64,000 nt of DNA from Vibrio crassostreae 9ZC13 (GTDB lineage: Bacteria; Pseudomonadota; Gammaproteobacteria; Enterobacterales; Vibrionaceae): contig NZ_AJYZ02000019.1 in assembly GCF_000272045.2 (NCBI RefSeq), positions 1,933,353-1,997,352 of the forward strand, in the 5' to 3' direction. A program made the position numbers and the translations under genes. The notes under the pieces are model-generated. The model had not been told where the DNA came from and did not search any database. It saw only the letters and a list, made by a program, of their open reading frames with translations. Shown piece after piece: positions 63,505 to 64,000 of the stretch. The first letter of the stretch is position 1. Each line of letters begins with the position of its first letter.

Positions 63505-64000
63505 TTTTATGCCCCAGCGTGGTCATTTACTATCAAATTGTATATTACCATCTTCTAAATAAGGCGGCTTTATGTGCCCCCTAAAAGGGGAGGTTTGTTC
63601 AGTCTCGCGCTAGTTGTTACTGCTTTACGCATTGTTACTTGTATTTATGGTGGACATTACGTCGCATGATGTCTTCGTTAAGTCATACGAGATCAACAAA
63701 ATTACTTCGCTGCCAAAAGCGGTTGTTAGATGGGCGACTCTCGTTACCAAGTGACGCCTCCCAGGGAACTGATCTTCAAACTTTCACTTCACTAGGATCA
63801 AGTTTAGACAAAGGTATCGTTCAATACCCAGCAACTTATAAAGCAGCTTGAGTAGCTTCGTTCCCTGAGTTACTAGCTAGCCTTTTGGTTTCCCTTGGCC
63901 AAATATTCTTGGTTTGAGAATTAGATAGTGTGCATTTCAGGTTTTCACGCTAGACATCATTTATGCGTGGAGTGACCTCAAATTCTTTGATGTATTATTC
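63505..64000. other. Right-edge stretch without a confident gene
   Basis: About 500 bp. A 35-codon frame (63647-63754, ATG after GTATTT) and a 70-codon frame (63639-63851) overlap in different registers, and neither has a ribosome-binding site. A weak CCCCT/AGGGG hairpin lies at 63578-63590. It may be a decayed gene or the promoter region of the HD-GYP gene. Confidence 0.4.

Overview
The window looks like a chromosome 1 segment of a marine Vibrio, probably of the Splendidus clade. This rests on gene content and order (ycjX-ycjF-tyrR, pheS-pheT, hrpA, class I fumarase, DUF2947, MipA/OmpV) and moderate GC in the housekeeping genes; the species assignment is inference. No rRNA, tRNA, CRISPR array or complete insertion sequence was seen.

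Layout. 1-9.4 kb is housekeeping: pabB (cut by the left edge), fumarase, ycjXF, tyrR, rimJ, DUF2947 and small genes. 9.5-15.2 kb is a minus-strand operon of a membrane-anchored DUF2760 protein and two atypical Hsp70 proteins. 15.5-22.4 kb holds a CHASE-like/GGDEF cyclase, a DEDDh exonuclease, TerB, a PhoD-like phosphatase and a MipA/OmpV protein. 22.6-28.9 kb holds hrpA, a small outer-membrane barrel and an overlapping gene pair resembling replication O/P (DnaT-like) proteins. 29.4-35 kb is a TetR-controlled envelope operon (MMPL/RND, LolA-like, beta-barrel) with three matching operators. 35.1-39.9 kb holds a hemerythrin-GGDEF cyclase and pheST.

The stretch between pheT and about 48 kb is the accessory region. 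It holds a DUF1611 protein with a PLP racemase behind a structured leader, a lipoprotein, a single-domain tyrosine recombinase beside a large inverted repeat, a 5'-truncated hydrolase, an AT-rich 577-residue lipoprotein followed by a 46-residue secreted cysteine-rich peptide, and an MFS transporter preceded by a coupled 24-codon ORF. From 49 kb to the end the region is mixed: a DUF3360 transporter, patatin, HAD hydrolase, MetJ-box metQ, Tat-exported dienelactone hydrolase, a pilin-like protein, an Lrp/PLP-enzyme divergent pair, a dead LysR gene and a 1042-residue HD-GYP sensor.

Themes. Three c-di-GMP enzymes are present (two GGDEF, one HD-GYP). Aromatic and methionine regulation is visible as a TyrR box and MetJ boxes. 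Five near-identical GGCCTCGC/GCGAGGCC terminators recur about every 5 kb, and a 22-35 bp intergenic repeat occurs three times between 52.9 and 56.2 kb. The best candidates for undescribed biology are the DUF2760/twin-Hsp70 operon, the 577-residue lipoprotein plus cysteine peptide pair, the DUF1611/racemase module and the periplasmic-binding-protein insertion inside the HD-GYP sensor.
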